Of a stretch of 64,000 nt of DNA, positions 16,481 through 25,784 are shown piece after piece. Under the pieces are notes generated by a model that saw only the letters and a list, made by a program, of their open reading frames with translations, was not told where the DNA came from and ran no database searches. Source of the DNA: an uncultured Dehalococcoidia bacterium (lineage in GTDB: Bacteria > Chloroflexota > Dehalococcoidia > Lucifugimonadales > CATQGZ01); contig OY282365.1 of the NCBI GenBank assembly GCA_958295685.1, forward strand, positions 1,922,001 to 1,986,000, given 5' to 3'. The position numbers and the translations under genes were made by a program. Each line of letters starts with the position of its first letter. The stretch's first letter is position 1.

Positions 16481-18106
16481 TTACTGTCCGAACGCCTTAT
16501 TCATCGGGTTGAACATGCACCCCTCGACGAATATATCGAAGAAGTCGGGAGTGGTCTCCAGTTCAACGTGCTCGACGCGCTTCGTCATCGCCTCGGCCGT
16601 TTGCCGCATCGTCCGCGAGACGAGCATGAGAGTAGCCCCTTCCAGGGATGCGTTGCCGACTTTGACGACCCTCTCGGGCGCCACGGAAGCGATGAAGCCG
16701 ATCCCGACGGCATTCTCGACGTTGACGTAGTTGGCGAATGCGCCTGCCAGATACAGCCTGGTCACGTCCTCGGCCGGCACGCCGTACCTTCGGAGCACGA
16801 TGTACTGTCCGCAGTAGTTGGCCGCCTTGGCCTGGGCCAAGGCGCTGACGTCGGCTCTGGACAGAGACATCCGCTGCTCTGGGGCGAAGAAGAACTCGCG
16901 GCTGCCGTTCGGGAAGACGCCCAGTTCGGTCATTCCGCCCGTGCGCCTGAGCTCGGCCAGCAGATCGACGAGCCCGGAGCCGCAGATTCCCTGAGGCTCG
17001 ACGCCTCCGATGGTACGGCACTCGGGCACGCTGCCGGATAGCCGGATGGACTCTATCGCGCCGTCGTATCCGGGCATGCCGTAGGTGACCTGGCCGCCCT
17101 CGAAGGCGGGTCCGGCGGGGCACGAGGCCGCCATCATCCCATGACGGTTGCCCACGACGACCTCCGTGTTCGTGCCGATGTCGACGAGCATCACGGTCTC
17201 TTCCTCGCGGTCCATGCCGATGGCCAGCAGGTCGGCGGTCACGTCGGCCCCGACGTGGGAGCCGATGAGCGGCCCTCCGTAGACGCTGGCCCCCGGGAAG
17301 ACCCTCAGTCCCATGTCCTCAGCCCTGACGCTGAGGGCGGTTGAGCCGCGGACGCCGTCCAGCGTCTCCAGCTCCGTGATCGACTTGTAGGGCTTCTGTC
17401 CGATCGACTGTACGTCCAGATCGAAGAGTATGTCGCGCATGGTGGCGTTTCCGACCACTACGACCTCGTAGACCTGCCTCCGGTGTATGCCGAGCGCGCG
17501 GCTCATCTCCCCGATCTCGAAGTTGATGGCAGAGAGCATCACCTGACGGAGCTCACCCTGGAACTCACCGCCGTCGTATGAAATGCGGTGCATGACGTCG
17601 CTGCCGCCGAACCTCTGCGGGTTCTCGAAGGATGCGGTGTGGACCACCCCGCCGGATTCGAGATCGACCAAGTTGAGCGCGACGGTCGTCGTACCCGCGT
17701 CGATGGCCAGGCCCAGAATCCGGCCTCTGTAGTCGTCGAGGCGCTCGCCCTCGAAGAATACGCCGCCGCCGCGCCGCACCGTGAGAGGGTCGGTCTCCAC
17801 GTCTCGCTCTACGTACTGAGTGAGGATTCGCGGCTGCCGCCGCAGTACCGAGAACTCAATGTCGGCGCGAGGCTCGACGACACGCGCCTGGCAGGCCAGG
17901 CGGTAGCTGTCTCTCAGAAAGCTCTCGGACTCGGTAAGGCTGCTCAGGGCGTCCATGCCTCGCCGCACGTCGACGATGCACTCGTGGCACTCGCCGGTGC
18001 GCCCGCACGAGGTGGGCACCCTGACCTTGAGCGCGTCTGCATAATCGAAGATGGTCTCGCCGACGGCCAAGTCGAGCTTGCGGCCGTCGTGATAGAGCGG
18101 AGCCAT
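16481..18106 (-). CDS. 2Fe-2S / ASKHA-domain protein, RACo-like corrinoid activation protein
   Basis: 541 residues. The N-terminal ferredoxin-like domain (about 1-90) has cluster cysteines in TSCGRTGECHEC and RLACQA. The remainder is the ASKHA-type ATPase-like domain of the DUF4445/RACo family, with AIDAGTTTVALNLVD and VDIGTNTEVVVG as phosphate-binding signatures. Characterised members reductively reactivate Co(II) corrinoid proteins using ATP. No corrinoid methyltransferase lies in the window, so the partner is unknown. The ATG is 42 bp from the edge of element E3, which faces the other way. Confidence 0.85.
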   Translation of the reverse strand: MAPLYHDGRKLDLAVGETIFDYADALKVRVPTSCGRTGECHECIVDVRRGMDALSSLTESESFLRDSYRLACQARVVEPRADIEFSVLRRQPRILTQYVERDVETDPLTVRRGGGVFFEGERLDDYRGRILGLAIDAGTTTVALNLVDLESGGVVHTASFENPQRFGGSDVMHRISYDGGEFQGELRQVMLSAINFEIGEMSRALGIHRRQVYEVVVVGNATMRDILFDLDVQSIGQKPYKSITELETLDGVRGSTALSVRAEDMGLRVFPGASVYGGPLIGSHVGADVTADLLAIGMDREEETVMLVDIGTNTEVVVGNRHGMMAASCPAGPAFEGGQVTYGMPGYDGAIESIRLSGSVPECRTIGGVEPQGICGSGLVDLLAELRRTGGMTELGVFPNGSREFFFAPEQRMSLSRADVSALAQAKAANYCGQYIVLRRYGVPAEDVTRLYLAGAFANYVNVENAVGIGFIASVAPERVVKVGNASLEGATLMLVSRTMRQTAEAMTKRVEHVELETTPDFFDIFVEGCMFNPMNKAFGQ

Positions 18107-18148
18107 GCGCGTATTCTACCACCGGAGGCCCGGCCGGGAGCACTCCGC

Positions 18149-18435
18149 GTAACTGTCCAGACTCTGTGAGGTCCGAATGGGGAGTCCCCTTGACGGCAGC
18201 GAACCCTTGTACTATACTATCCAGGTGGAAGCAGCCCACCCAGCAACAGCCCTGAAGACCCCTGTCCCACAATTGTCCCAGAACTGCTCCGGTTCCGTTC
18301 CACATCTGTTCCACAAGTGCCCCACATTTGTTCCACGAAATCGAACCCTCAGCTACGAGATGGGACAAAATGGAACAGTTTGGGACAGTTTTCGGCAAAA
18401 ACCACAGGCCGCGACCGCCCTGCGCTTGCAGTTAC
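18149..18435 (+). mobile_element. Promoter-array element E3 (probable MITE-like element)
   Basis: The left end GTAACTGTCCAGA (18149-18161) matches the E5 terminal repeat at 12 of 13 positions. A promoter is at 18190-18218. Seven heptamers (TGTCCCA, TGTTCCA and variants) start at 18263, 18274, 18285, 18296, 18307, 18318 and 18329, an exact 11 bp period. The core TCGAACCCTCAGCTACGAGA is at 18341-18360. Three inverted heptamers, TGGGACA, TGGAACA and TGGGACA, start at 18361, 18371 and 18381. The right end keeps only AGTTAC (18430-18435), apparently after an internal deletion relative to E5. It points to the acyl-CoA dehydrogenase. Confidence 0.75.
18190..18218 (+). promoter_or_regulatory. Sigma-70-type promoter of element E3
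   Basis: TTGACG (18190-18195), 17 bp spacer, TATACT (18213-18218). The spacer contains GCGAACCCTTGTAC, closely matching the spacers in E5 and E4. The transcript would begin about 37 nt before the heptamer array and run toward the acyl-CoA dehydrogenase. Confidence 0.7.
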
Positions 18436-18615
18436 CTCCCGCGCCCGGTATTGATTCGTTGACGGCGCCTGAGTAGTATTCGGAGGCAGAGAGGCAATGA
18501 GATATATCCATGCCCACGCGCGACAGGGTCGCCAAATCGCGGCGGCGCGTTCTCGTACGGTGTCGTTTGTTGGGGTCAGACTCAGCTTCTGCGATAGCTG
18601 ACCGGTGAGGGAGAG

Positions 18616-19770
18616 ATGTTCGAACACATGCTGAACGAAGAGGATCTGTTGCTTCGCGGCGCGGTCCGCGAGTTCGTGGACCAGCAGGTCGCCCCGCGCG
18701 CGGCCGCCTACGACGAAAGCGGCGAGTTCCCGTGGGACAACTTCAGGGGCATGGCTGAGATGGGCCTGTTCGGGCTGACCATCGGAGAGGAGTTCGGCGG
18801 TCAGGGCGGTACCGCCAGGCAGGCGGCCATCGTGGTCGAGGAGCTCGCCAGAGGCTGCGCCGCGACCGCCGTGATATATGTCGCACACATCTCTCTGTGC
18901 ACCAGGCTCATCGATCTCTACGGCACGAGGGGCCAGAGAGAGAGGTTCGTTCCGCCGCTCGTGGCCGGCGAGAAGATGGGCGCATTCGCGCTCACGGAGC
19001 CCGGATCCGGGAGCGACGCCGGGGCCCTGAGCACCACTGCGACAAAGATCGACGGCGGCTACGCGCTCAACGGCACGAAGCTGTTCATCACCAACGCCAA
19101 CGAGGCCGACACCTTCGTGATAATGGCCTCGATTGACCGCAGCCTTCGCACGAGGGGGATCAACGCGCTGATAGTCGAGCGGGACACCGAGGGCATGGTC
19201 ATCACGCCGCAGCACGGCAAGATGGGCATGAGGGCATCCTCGACAGCGGAGATAGTGTTTGACGGCAGCCCCGTTCCGGAGGAGAACCGCCTGGGCCCAG
19301 AGGGTCTGGGGTTCAAGCAGGCCATGGAGGGGCTGAACGCCAGCAGGATAGAGATCGCGGCCCAGGCCCTGGGCATAGCTCAGGCCGCCTACGAGTCGGC
19401 CGTGAGCTATGCCCAGCAGCGGCAGGCGTTCGGGCAGCGCATAGCCGACTTCCAGGGCATACAGTGGATGATAGTGGAGATGGCTACCGGCGTAGAGGCG
19501 GCCAGGCACCTCGTCTACAGCGCGGCCGCGCTCAAGGACAGGGGCCTGCCGTTCGTCAAGGAGGCGTCGATGGCCAAGCTGTACGCGTCCAGGGTCGCGG
19601 TGGAAGCTGCCGACCGCGCGGTCCAGATCCACGGCGGAACGGGGTACTTCGCGCCGACTCCTGCAGAGCGCTACTACCGCGACGCCAAGGCCACCGAGAT
19701 ATACGAGGGGTCGTCCGAGATACAGAGGCTGATAATAGCCCGCAACATCCTGGAGGATATGAAGAGATGA
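18616..19770 (+). CDS. Acyl-CoA dehydrogenase
   Basis: 384 residues, full family length, with N-terminal helical, middle beta and C-terminal helical domains. It introduces the 2,3 double bond in acyl-CoA and passes electrons to ETF, whose genes are at 26.6-28.3 kb. Signatures: FALTEPGSGSDAG (flavin/substrate loop), QAFGQRIADFQG, and YEGSSEIQR containing the catalytic-base glutamate. The following methylmalonyl-CoA epimerase overlaps by ATGA, so a short-chain or branched-chain substrate feeding propionyl-CoA is likely, but that is inference. ATG follows GAGGGAGAG. Confidence 0.93.
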   Translation: MFEHMLNEEDLLLRGAVREFVDQQVAPRAAAYDESGEFPWDNFRGMAEMGLFGLTIGEEFGGQGGTARQAAIVVEELARGCAATAVIYVAHISLCTRLIDLYGTRGQRERFVPPLVAGEKMGAFALTEPGSGSDAGALSTTATKIDGGYALNGTKLFITNANEADTFVIMASIDRSLRTRGINALIVERDTEGMVITPQHGKMGMRASSTAEIVFDGSPVPEENRLGPEGLGFKQAMEGLNASRIEIAAQALGIAQAAYESAVSYAQQRQAFGQRIADFQGIQWMIVEMATGVEAARHLVYSAAALKDRGLPFVKEASMAKLYASRVAVEAADRAVQIHGGTGYFAPTPAERYYRDAKATEIYEGSSEIQRLIIARNILEDMKR

Positions 19771-20195
19771 CCGGCCCGCCCTGCACCGCCCGCCACATCC
19801 ACCACGTCTGCATCGCAGTACGCGACATCGAGGCCGCGCTGGCGTCTTACACGGCAATGTTCGATCTCGAAGAGGCCGATATACGAGACGTCGAGGACCA
19901 GGGAGTCAGGGCCGCGCTGGTACGAATCGGCGGCTCCGAGTTGGAATTCATCGAGCCGACCGACCCGGACGGAGGCATCGCGCGGTTCATCGATAAGAGG
20001 GGCGAGGGTCTTCACCACGTCTGCTTCGAGGTAGACAACCTGCAGGAGACATTGGACGGCCTGGCCGCCAGAGACGTCCAGCTCATAGACAGGTCTCCTC
20101 GCAGGGGGCTCGCCGGCATGATCGCGTTCCTGCATCCCCGGGCCACGAGTGGGGCGCTAATCGAGCTCGTCGACAGAGACACCGTCGGGAGGTAG
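19767..20195 (+). CDS. mce: Methylmalonyl-CoA epimerase (VOC superfamily)
   Basis: 142 residues with two VOC beta-alpha-beta modules. Metal ligands are recognisable: His in ARHIHHVCIAV, Glu in SELEFIEP, His in GLHHVCFEV and Glu in ALIELVD. It interconverts (S)- and (R)-methylmalonyl-CoA. Its ATG overlaps the acyl-CoA dehydrogenase stop (ATGA), and the mutase B12 subunit follows 3 nt later, so the three form one operon. Longer in-frame upstream sequence is antisense or shadow coding. Confidence 0.93.
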   Translation: MTGPPCTARHIHHVCIAVRDIEAALASYTAMFDLEEADIRDVEDQGVRAALVRIGGSELEFIEPTDPDGGIARFIDKRGEGLHHVCFEVDNLQETLDGLAARDVQLIDRSPRRGLAGMIAFLHPRATSGALIELVDRDTVGR

Positions 20196-20198
20196 CCG

Positions 20199-20618
20199 AT
20201 GGCATCGAGGGCGATACGGGTTCTGGTGGCCAAGCCGGGGCTGGACGGCCACGACCGCGGGGCGAAGGTGATAGCCAGGTCGCTGCGGGACGCCGGTATG
20301 GAGGTGGTCTACACCGGCATCCGCCAGACGCCGGAGATGATCGTGGAGGCCGCGCTCCAGGAGGATGTCGACGTCATTGGTCTCAGCATCCTCTCCGGCG
20401 CGCACATGGTTCTCTTTCCTTCGATCTTCCAGGGCCTCGAGCGCAACAGGATGGGCGACGTGGTGGTCGTGGCCGGAGGCATAATTCCAGAGGACGACCG
20501 CGCCGCGCTGCAGGAGATGGGGGTGGCGGCGATTTTCGGGCCTGGCACACCGACGCCCGACATCGCGGAGTTCATCAGGCAGGCGGTGGCAGAACGGGAC
20601 AGTCGGGCCGCCACGTAG
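20199..20618 (+). CDS. Methylmalonyl-CoA mutase, B12-binding (small) subunit
   Basis: 139 residues comprising only the cobalamin-binding domain: the base-off motif DGHDRG near residue 18, then GLSILSGAHM and VVVVAGGIIP. This is the separate C-terminal subunit type of acyl-CoA mutases, which pairs with a catalytic TIM-barrel subunit not encoded in this window. With mce next to it, the product path is propionyl-CoA to succinyl-CoA. A different acyl-CoA mutase partner (for example isobutyryl-CoA) cannot be excluded. Confidence 0.9.
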   Translation: MASRAIRVLVAKPGLDGHDRGAKVIARSLRDAGMEVVYTGIRQTPEMIVEAALQEDVDVIGLSILSGAHMVLFPSIFQGLERNRMGDVVVVAGGIIPEDDRAALQEMGVAAIFGPGTPTPDIAEFIRQAVAERDSRAAT

Positions 20619-20790
20619 GCGCGTTCCTCACGTCTGCCCCGAGACCGTCCCCGCAGGACCGCGAGAGCAGCCTGCGGCGGGCATCGTCATTTCGATGAAA
20701 TAGCCTCTGCCCGACCATTTTCATCGACGGTGGTGCCAGTGGCAACCGACATCGGTGATTACCATGAAAATAGACGGCAATCCCCCAATC

Positions 20791-20822
20791 CGTCATTCCC
20801 GCCTGCCTGCTGCAGGCAGGCG
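20791..20822. repeat. REP-like palindrome (GTCATTCCCGC type)
   Basis: CGTCATTCCC runs into a perfect hairpin with 11 bp arms, CGCCTGCCTGC at 20800-20810 and GCAGGCAGGCG at 20812-20822. A related GTCATTCCCGCCTGC occurs at about 22620 and a GTCATTCCGGC hairpin at 51899. The gap 20619-20894 otherwise shows no gene. Confidence 0.6.
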
Positions 20823-20894
20823 AGCAAGGGACTGGATCAAGGCCTACGCCGGTCGAGCCAATCCCGGCAGTAGCAGGATTCGCCCCGTAACCTG

Positions 20895-22132
20895 CTACTC
20901 CTCACATGTGAACATTCTGCGATCCATTCGGGTCGCCTCGGACCACCCAATCACCCCTTTCCAGTCGATCCATACCTTGTTATCCGAATTGCCCACGGCT
21001 CGACCGTCATGAGGAAAAACCTGGATTCGAATTATGCCATCGTCTCCAGGATTCGGCGTCAGTATCCTCACGTAGTCGCCGGGCATGATCTTCCCCGTCA
21101 CCCTAGGGTCTACCGAATGGATTACACCCGGCGCCTGACCCCAAGTCATCTCCAAGTTTGCCTTTAGATTGTTGCAGGAGACGAACTCACGCAGCGACTC
21201 TTCTGCTGTAGGTGTAGGTTCGGGGCCAGCTGTAGCCGTTGGCTCAGGCTCAGGCGTGGGGGTGGCCGTTGGCACAACTGTAGGGGTCGGCGATGGCTCC
21301 AGCGTGGATGCCTCAATACCCGCTTCCACGCCTCCAACCCCGCCGACCAGAGCCTTTACCCGATACTCGTAATTCCTTCCGCTGTCCAAGCTAGTGTCAG
21401 TGAACGATGTTTCCGGGTGGGTCACGGAAAACGCTTGTCAGAACCGAGTCTGACGTCACGGATGACCTCGTAGCCGTCAACACCCGCCTCATCGACGTTC
21501 GCAGGTGGACTCCACGCCAACGTTATCGAGTTCAGCCCTGCATCGGACACTGTGAGATCCCGTACAGAGCCCGGGGCAGGTACGGAGGGCGGCGTGGCCG
21601 TTGGCTCAGTTGTCGGTTCAGGTGTGGGGGTGGCCGTTGGCACAACTGTAGGGGTCGGCGATGGCTCCAGCGTGGATGCCTCAATACCCGCTTCCACGCC
21701 TCCAACCCCGTCGGCCAGAGCCTTTACCCGATACTCGTAATTCCTTCCGCTGTCCAAGCCAGTGTCAGTGAACGATGTCTCCGGGTGGGGCACGGAAAAA
21801 CGCTTGTCAGAACCGAGTCTGACGTCACGGATGACCTCGTAGCCGTCAACACCCGCCTCATCGACGTTCGCAGGTGGACTCCACGCCAACGTTATCGAGT
21901 TCAGCCCTGCATCGGACACTGTGAGACCACGTACAGAGCCCGGGACAGGTACGGGGCCAGTTGTAGCTGTCGGCTCAGTTGTGGGTGTGACCGTGGGGAC
22001 TGGAGCAGGCTCCGATTCCACTGTCGGTTCGATCACGGAGGCCGGGGCGACGCTGGGCGGCTCGTCCCCGCATCCGACGATCCATCCTGTCGCAAGCAAC
22101 ACACATGCTATCGTCCACGTTATACCCTTCAA
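20895..22132 (-). pseudogene. FN3-domain lipoprotein interrupted by a frameshift
   Basis: The first frame (22132 to about 21422) starts at TTG 22132, 7 nt after GGAGG (22140-22144). It gives a signal ending WIVGC (good lipobox), a Pro/Thr-rich spacer and a fibronectin type III domain (LTVSDAGLNSITLAWSPP), then begins a second FN3 copy. That copy is cut at DKRF and continues in another frame from 21425 down to 20895. Domain copy 1 has five A in CACGGAAAAACGC; copy 2 has four (CACGGAAAACGC). One lost A thus explains the break. The C-terminal 100 residues (after SLREF) match nothing I recognise. Rejoined length is about 410 residues. Confidence 0.8.
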
Positions 22133-22808
22133 TGCGAAACCTCCTCCAGAAGAGCCTGGCCATCCGAGAGGTTTCCACAAAGAAGGAGCCCCCTCGTGGC
22201 AGGATGCAATTTGTCACAACCGCACCTTGACCCTTCCGGGACCACTCAGGGGCAGAGACGCACCCTGAACGGTCTCCCCGAAGACGGAGGAAGCCATCCC
22301 TGGAAGGGAATGATCCCGGATCGAACCGGGACGCGGTTGTGACGATGGCAGACTACAACACACGTATGACGAACCGCAAGCACGGATCGCCGACGAAGAG
22401 ATTCCTCACTTGGATAAGAGGAAAGACCTCGTTGGAGCCCGACGTGATGCCTGTCAGCCGACAGGGCAGGCGGCCAGGCATGCCGGGCTATGATGTTTGT
22501 TGCAACGACAAAGCCATCACCAACGAGGTGCAGCCATCCACCGCAAGGTAGGTAGGGGATTTACGGCCGACTGGAACTGTCCAGTCTCCATGAGTTGAAT
22601 CGTGAGGGCACCGCGGATCGTCATTCCCGCCTGCCGGCCGCTGGCCTGCGCCGGAGTGCCGACGTGAAGGCCCATCGCGGCCTTCGGGCTGGCACAAGGC
22701 CAGTCTCTACAGTGAGATGGCTGCGCTTGGGCGACCGGAATCGCCATGGCCTTGCGAAGGCCGCCTACGGCGATGAATGGCGGTGGTCTATCCCGAAGTC
22801 GGCGAAGG
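22133..22808. other. Intergenic region, no supported gene
   Basis: Contains a GTCATTCCCGCCTGCCGG palindromic repeat near 22620 and a small hairpin GATCCCGG/CCGGGAC around 22312-22332. A 70-codon frame at 22339-22551 has no recognisable features and poor context, so I do not call it. Confidence 0.5.
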
Positions 22809-23675
22809 TCAGATGGCGTAGGATTCCATGAGCTCCGCGGCGCTCTTGGCGCCGGCCTTTTCGGTGAGGCCGGCTATCTGGCGATCGAAGGTGGGTCGGC
22901 TCGCGTCTTTGTAGAGCAGGCCCATCGGGATCCCGTCCGACGTGGCGATCCTGAACGCGGCCTCGATGTCCTCCGGGTCGTGGCCGTCGGGGACGCTCCA
23001 CGCGACCGGCTCTATGCCCTTCTTGCGATTGCCCTTGAGCAGTTCGTAGGTGTCGTTGAACTCCGTGCAGGGCGACTGTACGTGGACCACCGAGAAGCCG
23101 GGGTGCATCATGGCGTTGAGGATGAGGCTGGTCATGTCCTTGATCTTGGTGGACATGGCCGAGGCCAGGTAGGACACCCCCATCGTCAGGTAGATGCTGA
23201 GCGGATTGATCGCCACCTCCGCCTTTCCGTAAGGTGTGGAGCTGGTGATCACGCCGAGGTCGGTTGTGGGTGAGCTCTGTCCCTTGGTCAGGCCGTAGAC
23301 GCCGTTGTCCATCACCACTGCGGTGACGTTCAGGTTGCGCGCGGCCTGCGGGCCGACGTGCTCGAACCCGATGCCCAGGAAGTCCCCGTCTCCGGCCGCG
23401 ATCACCACGTTGAGGTCGGGCCTGCTCATCTTTATGCCCATGGCGACGGGGAGAGTTCTGCCGTGAACGCCGTGGAAGCCGTACGGCTGAGGGCCTTCCA
23501 GCAGATGCACCATGTTGCCTGAGCAGCCGATGCCGGCGACGACGACGTTCGCCTCTACCGGCATTTCGGTCTCGATCAGGTATTTCTCCGTCGCCTGTTC
23601 GAGAGCGCGGCGGACGCCGAAGTCGCCGCAGCCGGGGCACCACTTGAAGTCGTATTCGGGATTCCTGCGGTTCAT
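22809..23675 (-). CDS. korB: 2-oxoacid:ferredoxin oxidoreductase, beta subunit
   Basis: 288 residues with the thiamine-diphosphate domain: WCPGCGDFGV near the N-terminus, AAGDGDFLGIG for the Mg-TPP motif, and DNGVYGLTKGQ. There is no attached ferredoxin domain. With KorA it oxidatively decarboxylates a 2-oxoacid (2-oxoglutarate, pyruvate or a branched-chain acid) to acyl-CoA, reducing ferredoxin. ATG at 23675 overlaps the korA stop (ATGA). The exact 2-oxoacid is not decidable from sequence. Confidence 0.92.
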   Translation of the reverse strand: MNRRNPEYDFKWCPGCGDFGVRRALEQATEKYLIETEMPVEANVVVAGIGCSGNMVHLLEGPQPYGFHGVHGRTLPVAMGIKMSRPDLNVVIAAGDGDFLGIGFEHVGPQAARNLNVTAVVMDNGVYGLTKGQSSPTTDLGVITSSTPYGKAEVAINPLSIYLTMGVSYLASAMSTKIKDMTSLILNAMMHPGFSVVHVQSPCTEFNDTYELLKGNRKKGIEPVAWSVPDGHDPEDIEAAFRIATSDGIPMGLLYKDASRPTFDRQIAGLTEKAGAKSAAELMESYAI

Positions 23676-25387
23676 GCTGTAACACCCTCTCTCTGCGTTG
23701 CGTTTACTCTCTCCCGGATCCGACCGACTAGGTCTCTCACTCTGAAGGGGAGGCCGGTGTACTGGGTGATGGACTGGGCCCTGACGCCCTGCGCCCTCAG
23801 GACGCTGGAGAGCTGGCCCAGGTAGTTCAGTTCGGGGACGAGCACCAGTTCCTTCTGTCTCAGTGTCTCCAGCAGGGCCGGGGGGAGTGGGTTGAGGTAC
23901 ATCGTGTACGCCCAGCCGACGTTCATGCCGCTCCCTGCGAGCTGTTCGTATGCCTCCCGCGCCGGGCCCTTGGAGCCTCCCCAGGGCATGATCGTGACTG
24001 GGGCCTGTGCGTTCTCCTCCTCGTAGCTGCCGTCCTCGAGCAGCTTCAGCTTGCCGAAGCGCCGTTCGGTCATCTGGACGTGGCGGGCTGGGAGATGTGT
24101 GGTGTCGCCGATGCCGTCGTGCTCGCTGCCGTTGGCGACGTATCCGCCGGGGGCGCCGGGTATCGGCATCGGGGACAGTTCGGAAGCCTCGTAGCGCCTG
24201 TACCCGTTGACGCCGGCGTAGACTATCCTGTTTTCTATTCGCAGGCTGCTCAGGTCGGGTTTGGGGATGTTCTTCTGGCGCTCGGACAGGGCGTGCTCGC
24301 TGAGCAGGACGACGGGGCCTTGGTAGCGCTCCGCCCAGTTGAAGGCCATGACGGCGGCGTAGAAGCACTCTTCCACGGTGCCCGGGGCTATCACGGGGAT
24401 GCTGATGTCCCCATGGGATGGGTTCAGGACGGTGAGCAGGTCTGACTGCTCCGTCTTGGTGGGGAGTCCCGTAGACGGTCCGCCGCGCTGGACGTCGGTC
24501 ACGACCAGCGGGATCTCCGCCATCCAGGCGAGGCCTATTCCCTCGCTCATGAGGGAGAACCCCGGGCCGGCGGTGGCCGTCATCGCCTTTTTCCCGGCGT
24601 ATCCTGCGCCCAGCACCGCGTTTATCGACTCGATCTCGGAGGTTCCCTGGTAGACGAACCTGCCGGGTCCCACGAGGTTCTTTTCCATCCATACGAGGAT
24701 GGACGAGGCAGGCGAGATCGGGTATCCGACGAAGACTTCGAGTCCGGCGGCGAGGGCGCCGAGCGACAGGGCCTCGTTGCCGTTGACCAGTATCTGCTCA
24801 CCCTCGGGTCTCGTGGGCCGTGCCAGTTCACCCAGGCTGAAGCCGCTCTTGATCGCCTCGTCACGGCCGAGCGCGAGCGCGTGGTTGTTGGAGGAGACGA
24901 TCTGCTCGTCGCTCGCCCTTCCCCTGGTGTACTTGACTCTGTTGAACTCCTCCAGCATGGACAGCGGCATGCCGACCAAGTGGGCCAGCGCGCCCATGAC
25001 CACGAAATTGGCGGCGCGGTTGTTGCCGGTGGCCTTCGCCAATTCCCCGAACGGCATTCCGAAGCTCTTGCCGTCGGATTCGAGGTCGAACGCCTCGGTG
25101 TTGTAGACGACGACTCCGCTGCCGCCGACTTCGCCGCGGTGTTCGCGGTATGCTTCCTCGTTGAATGCCACGAGCGCGTCGAGGTCGTCGCCTGCGCTGA
25201 GGATGTCGGACGTCGATATGCGCAGTTGGAACCAGGTGGGGCCTCCGGTTATCTGGGAGGGGAAGGTCGCGAAGGTCTGGACGTTGTAGCCGACCTGTGA
25301 CGCGGCTTGAGACAGGGCCGTGACGACGGTGAGCAGGCCCTGTCCGCCTTCGCCAGCGAACCGAACTACGAAGTCGTTCTTGATCAA
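23672..25387 (-). CDS. korA: 2-oxoacid:ferredoxin oxidoreductase, fused gamma-alpha subunit
   Basis: 571 residues. The gamma domain (about 1-190) begins VRFAGEGGQGLL. The alpha domain (from about 200) shows GNEALSLGALAAG, YPISPASSIL and TATAGPGFSLMSEG, typical of the alpha subunit. The fused gamma-alpha arrangement is that of KorA-type enzymes. It is the first gene of the korAB operon, with about 400 bp of leader before element E2, which points at it. Confidence 0.92.
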   Translation of the reverse strand: MIKNDFVVRFAGEGGQGLLTVVTALSQAASQVGYNVQTFATFPSQITGGPTWFQLRISTSDILSAGDDLDALVAFNEEAYREHRGEVGGSGVVVYNTEAFDLESDGKSFGMPFGELAKATGNNRAANFVVMGALAHLVGMPLSMLEEFNRVKYTRGRASDEQIVSSNNHALALGRDEAIKSGFSLGELARPTRPEGEQILVNGNEALSLGALAAGLEVFVGYPISPASSILVWMEKNLVGPGRFVYQGTSEIESINAVLGAGYAGKKAMTATAGPGFSLMSEGIGLAWMAEIPLVVTDVQRGGPSTGLPTKTEQSDLLTVLNPSHGDISIPVIAPGTVEECFYAAVMAFNWAERYQGPVVLLSEHALSERQKNIPKPDLSSLRIENRIVYAGVNGYRRYEASELSPMPIPGAPGGYVANGSEHDGIGDTTHLPARHVQMTERRFGKLKLLEDGSYEEENAQAPVTIMPWGGSKGPAREAYEQLAGSGMNVGWAYTMYLNPLPPALLETLRQKELVLVPELNYLGQLSSVLRAQGVRAQSITQYTGLPFRVRDLVGRIRERVNATQREGVTA

Positions 25388-25784
25388 GGTGATTCTCCAG
25401 GGTGTGGATGCTTCACGGTCGTGAGGCGCAGGCCGTTTCGGGTGTCGGCAGGTAGGACAGAGCGCGGAACGTCAAGCCGCTCGCTGCCTAGCTGCGCTTA
25501 CGGCGAATGGTACAGGGGCGGCTCTGGGATAGGCTCGTGGTCATACGACTCTGCCATATACGCTCGCTGAGAGCCAGTAGACTTCAGGGTTGCACGTGTC
25601 TGAATGGTATCAGGCCGTAGCTACGGTGTCAATTCGGCCGAGCGGCGGGGATTGTCCCATATTAGTCTGGGACAGGCTCCTGTTACTCAAGAGTGTCTTT
25701 GCGGCCTCCAATTCCCCACCTGGTTGACTGGGGCGACGCGCCGGTCCTTACGTCCGGGGGCCTCCGGGGCTCGGCGGCGGCGGG
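25388..25784. other. korA upstream region with a lone inverted heptamer pair
   Basis: No gene is supported. TGTCCCA (25653-25659) and TGGGACA (25668-25674) form an inverted pair using the heptamer of elements E3-E5, although the neighbouring element E2 uses TGTCGGA. Confidence 0.45.

Noticed and set aside
15477..16730. 417-codon plus-strand open frame
   Set aside because: Antisense to the 2-hydroxyacid dehydrogenase, which has clear catalytic motifs.
18349..19857. 502-codon minus-strand open frame
   Set aside because: Antisense to the acyl-CoA dehydrogenase and element E3; high-GC shadow without motifs.
22306..22335. tRNA T-arm-like sequence (CCCGG TTCGAT CCGGG on the minus strand)
   Set aside because: The loop is one base short and no acceptor, D or anticodon arms can be paired around it.
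22339..22551. 70-codon open frame
   Set aside because: No ribosome site, no recognisable domain, and it lies in a repeat-containing intergenic region.
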